Below, one piece after another: positions 61,776 to 64,000 of a stretch of 64,000 bases of DNA; position 1 is the first letter of the stretch; the number at the start of each line of letters is the position of its first letter. The stretch comes from Paratractidigestivibacter sp963605405 (GTDB taxonomy: Bacteria; Actinomycetota; Coriobacteriia; Coriobacteriales; Atopobiaceae). The position numbers and the translations under genes were made by a program. Below the pieces are notes generated by a model. It did not search any database. It was not told the origin of the DNA and was given only the letters and a program-made list of their open reading frames with translations. The DNA is taken from NCBI GenBank assembly GCA_963605405.1, contig CAVCUP010000001.1, positions 62,001 to 126,000 of the forward strand, read 5' to 3'.

Positions 61776-62750
61776 TCATTCCCCTCGCGCCACGCGGTCG
61801 CCGGGACGGACGACGCCGCCGCGGGTGACCACGGCGAAGACCCCGTCCGTGGGCATGACGCAGCTGCCGGTGAGGCGGCGGATCTCGCAGTCGTTGTGGC
61901 AGGTCTTGCCGATCTGGGTGATGACCAGCTCGGCCTCCCCCACCTCGAGCTTCGTGCCCACAGGAAGCGACTTGAGGTCGATGCCGCGCGTGAGGATATT
62001 CTCCGCGAAGTCGCCGGCGGCGAGCGACGGCAGCTTCTCTCGCATGCGTTCGACGGACTCCTCGGGAAGAAGGCTCACTTGACGATGCCAGTTGCCGCCA
62101 TGTGCATCCCCCGCCACGCCGGAGCCGGCCACGAGCTCGATCGCGTCCTGGGGGACCTTGCGGGTGCCCTTCTTCGCACTGACGGAGACGGCGACGACGG
62201 TGGCGAGAGGCTCCTCGCCCATCGACGCCTCGTCCACCCGCGACTCGCCCGTGTCGCGGCCCTCTTCCCGAACGAAGTGGCCGGACCTGCCGCCGGTCTT
62301 CTCCAGAAGACGAACCTGCTCGATGGCCATATCGCGCTGGACGGCCTTGAGCATGTCGTAGATGGTGAGGCCGGCGACGGAAGCGGCGGTGAGCGCCTCC
62401 ATCTCGACGCCCGTCTCGCCGCAGCAGCGGCACTCGGCCTCGATGGCAACGCCGCAACGGCCCGACCCCTCGACGAGCTCGAAGCGCACGTCGACGCCCG
62501 TGAGCTGGATAGGGTGGCACATGGGCACGAGTTCCCAGCAGCGCTTGGCCGCCATGATGCTGGCCACCTGCGCCACGGCGAGCACGTCGCCCTTCTTGCA
62601 GCCGCCCGTGCGCACGAGCGCGAGCGTCTCGGGCGCCATGGCAACGAAGCCCCCGGCGCGCGCGGATCGGCGCGTCTTCTCCTTGGCCGAGACGTCGACC
62701 ATGCGCGCCCGGCCCTGCTCGTTGATGTGCGTGAGGTCCTCCGTCGTCAA
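61776..62750 (-). CDS. moaC: MoaC-MOSC fusion (cyclic pyranopterin monophosphate synthase/MOSC)
   Basis: A 324-residue fusion. Residues 1-160 are MoaC: TRRSARAGGFVAM, KRCWELVPMCHPIQLTGVDV and the KAVQRDMAIEQVRLLEKTGG end. Residues about 180-324 are a MOSC domain, with GDAHGGNWHRQVSLL, AGDFAENILTRGIDL and GKTCHNDCEIRR, whose Cys in KTCHND is the likely sulfur carrier. MoaC with MoaA makes cPMP; MOSC handles sulfur for the cofactor. It starts three bases after the moaA stop, and a MoeA-like gene follows after a pair of hairpins. MoaC-MOSC fusions are known in anaerobes; the exact MOSC use is unknown. Confidence 0.92.
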   Translation of the reverse strand: MTTEDLTHINEQGRARMVDVSAKEKTRRSARAGGFVAMAPETLALVRTGGCKKGDVLAVAQVASIMAAKRCWELVPMCHPIQLTGVDVRFELVEGSGRCGVAIEAECRCCGETGVEMEALTAASVAGLTIYDMLKAVQRDMAIEQVRLLEKTGGRSGHFVREEGRDTGESRVDEASMGEEPLATVVAVSVSAKKGTRKVPQDAIELVAGSGVAGDAHGGNWHRQVSLLPEESVERMREKLPSLAAGDFAENILTRGIDLKSLPVGTKLEVGEAELVITQIGKTCHNDCEIRRLTGSCVMPTDGVFAVVTRGGVVRPGDRVARGE

Positions 62751-62753
62751 AGC

Positions 62754-63701
62754 CTAGCCCCCGATCTCGTTCATGTCGCGCGCCGAATCGCTCGCGCGTC
62801 CCTCGTCCATGTGATGATACTTCGGCTTGGCGGCGATGCCGCCCCGCAACGCGGCGAGAAGCCCCTCGTGGTCGAGCCCGCGCAGGTTTATCTCGGCCGC
62901 GGAATGCAGGCACGGCTTGAGCTTGCCGTCCGCCGTGACGCGGATGCGGCTGCATCCGTCGCAGAACTTGTGGCTCATGGGGCGAATGAGGCCGACGCGA
63001 CCAATCCAACCGGGCATGCGGTAGAGCTCGGCCACGCCGTCGCGGCCAAGAAGCTCGAGCCCCGGCAGCGCATCGAGCACGGCGTCGGCGGCAACGAAGC
63101 TCGCGCGCGGCCAGCAAGCTGCGGGGCCGATGGGCATGAGCTCAATGAAGCGCACGTCGACGGCCTCGTTTCTTGCCAAGGACGCGACGTCGGCAAGCTC
63201 GTCGTCATTGACGCCGCCCATGAGGACGCAGTTGATTTTGGTTCCGGTGAAGCCTGCCTCGCGTGCGGCGGCGATACCCGCGAGCGCATCGGCGAGCCGC
63301 CCTCCGCGCGTGATCTGCGCGTAACGGTCGGGGCGCAGAGAGTCCAGGCTCACGTTGAGTCGCGTGAGGCCGGCCTTTCGCAAGGATTCGGCCACGGGCG
63401 CGAGCAGCGTCGCGTTCGTCGTCATGGCGACTTCCTCGATGCCGGGCACCGCCGCGACCATGCCCACGAGGTCGACGACCCCGCGACGCGCCAAGGGCTC
63501 CCCGCCGGTGAGGCGCACCTTGCGCACACCGAGATCGGCCGCCGCGCGGACCACGCAGGCGAGCTCCTCGAAGCTTAGGATGTCGCTGTGCGCAAGCATG
63601 GGCACGCCGCCTTCCGGCATGCAGTAGGCGCACCGGCAGTTGCAGCGGTCCGTGACGGAGAGGCGCAGGTACTCGATGCGGCGTCCCTCGCCGTCGATCA
63701 T
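62754..63701 (-). CDS. moaA: GTP 3',8-cyclase MoaA
   Basis: A 315-residue radical SAM enzyme. Cys20, Cys24 and Cys27 in DRCNCRCAYCMPEGG form the SAM cluster; the C-terminal cluster has KFCDGCSRIRVTADGKLKPC; the C-terminus ends EIGG, the Gly-Gly needed for activity. It starts molybdopterin synthesis from GTP. Its ATG overlaps the stop of the upstream transporter gene (ATGA at 63701-63698). moaC-MOSC follows three bases later. Confidence 0.96.
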   Translation of the reverse strand: MIDGEGRRIEYLRLSVTDRCNCRCAYCMPEGGVPMLAHSDILSFEELACVVRAAADLGVRKVRLTGGEPLARRGVVDLVGMVAAVPGIEEVAMTTNATLLAPVAESLRKAGLTRLNVSLDSLRPDRYAQITRGGRLADALAGIAAAREAGFTGTKINCVLMGGVNDDELADVASLARNEAVDVRFIELMPIGPAACWPRASFVAADAVLDALPGLELLGRDGVAELYRMPGWIGRVGLIRPMSHKFCDGCSRIRVTADGKLKPCLHSAAEINLRGLDHEGLLAALRGGIAAKPKYHHMDEGRASDSARDMNEIGG

Positions 63702-64000
63702 GCGCGCTCGCCCACCAGCGGCATGACGAACTCAGGGGCAATGCCGACGCTGACCTGTGCGGGATTGCCCAGCGCCGCCCACGCGTCCTTCTCGCACTCG
63801 TAGCGCAGCTGGGCGCCGCCGGGGGTGCCGAGCATCACGATGGTAGAGAACGTGTTGTCGATGACGCGGTCCACCGTGCAGGCGAAGCGGTTCTCGCCGC
63901 CCTTGCCGGCGTCGCCGCGTGAGGCGACAGCGGCCCCTGCGGCCTCGACGCGGAAGTAATGCGCGCGGATGCCCGCATGGTCGCAGCCCTCGGGTACCGG
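63698..64000 (-). CDS. Molybdate/sulfate-type ABC transporter ATPase, C-terminal TOBE part, 5'-truncated
   Basis: The frame is open from the window edge at 64000 to a TGA at 63698, giving 100 residues, so the gene starts outside the window. It reads like a C-terminal TOBE domain of a molybdate (ModC) ATPase: TVDRVIDNTFSTIVML, GTPGGAQLRYEC, and VSVGIAPEFVMPLV. Its stop overlaps the moaA start by three bases, so they are co-translated, which fits molybdate uptake feeding cofactor synthesis. The missing N-terminal ATPase domain makes the call probable, not certain. Confidence 0.65.
   Translation of the reverse strand, partial: PVPEGCDHAGIRAHYFRVEAAGAAVASRGDAGKGGENRFACTVDRVIDNTFSTIVMLGTPGGAQLRYECEKDAWAALGNPAQVSVGIAPEFVMPLVGERA

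Overview
This is a 64 kb stretch of a high-GC bacterial chromosome with dense, mostly minus-strand operons. Protein styles, gene order, VaFE-repeat surface proteins and a class III fructose-bisphosphatase suggest an actinobacterium of class Coriobacteriia, in the Collinsella/Olsenella neighbourhood. That placement is inferred from memory of families, not from a search. I see no rRNA, no tRNA, no CRISPR array, no prophage and no intact insertion sequence.

Layout. 1-6.2 kb: the 3' part of a family 3 glycosidase, a GtrA-like protein, a duplicated membrane protein, an M18 aminopeptidase and a class II glutamine amidotransferase. 6.2-14.4 kb: leuS, a membrane GGDEF-EAL protein, guaB, two opposed structured repeats, and a processive GT2 glycosyltransferase. 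14.4-19.9 kb: ileS-lspA-rluD with an ileucine T-box leader, then a deaminase with an attenuator-like leader. 20-29 kb: galU, a NCS2 purine permease, glmS with a repeated operator, fbp and ftsH. 29-35.5 kb: an rRNA/tRNA methyltransferase, an L,D-transpeptidase, a large sortase-anchored VaFE protein in a locally AT-rich setting, and an HTH remnant.

35.6-51.2 kb is a long conserved housekeeping string read right to left: rpmB, asp23, fakA-like, recG, rsmD, coaD, a DivIVA/SepIVA-like coiled coil, DUF177, rpmF, plsX, acpP, rnc, smc, ftsY, ffh. It joins ribosome assembly, fatty acid and phospholipid synthesis, chromosome segregation and SRP targeting. 51.5-59.9 kb is more mixed: a HAD-thiamine pyrophosphokinase fusion, an FmdB zinc ribbon, aspS, a small unknown, a Gph-type phosphatase, an EFR1 ferredoxin, a GNAT and an ATPase that looks acquired. 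60-64 kb is a molybdenum cofactor operon (molybdate transporter ATPase end, moaA, a moaC-MOSC fusion, a MoeA-like protein, mog) dotted with short palindromes.

The most interesting non-coding signals are: two about 120-nt hairpin elements at 12815-13071 whose inner and outer stems differ in sequence yet keep pairing around a conserved core; an overlapping antiterminator/terminator pair at 19216-19279 before the deaminase; and a promoter with two 24-bp operators plus a terminator-like hairpin before glmS. The guaB product matches remembered protist-type (Tritrichomonas) IMP dehydrogenase residue for residue at key numbered positions.
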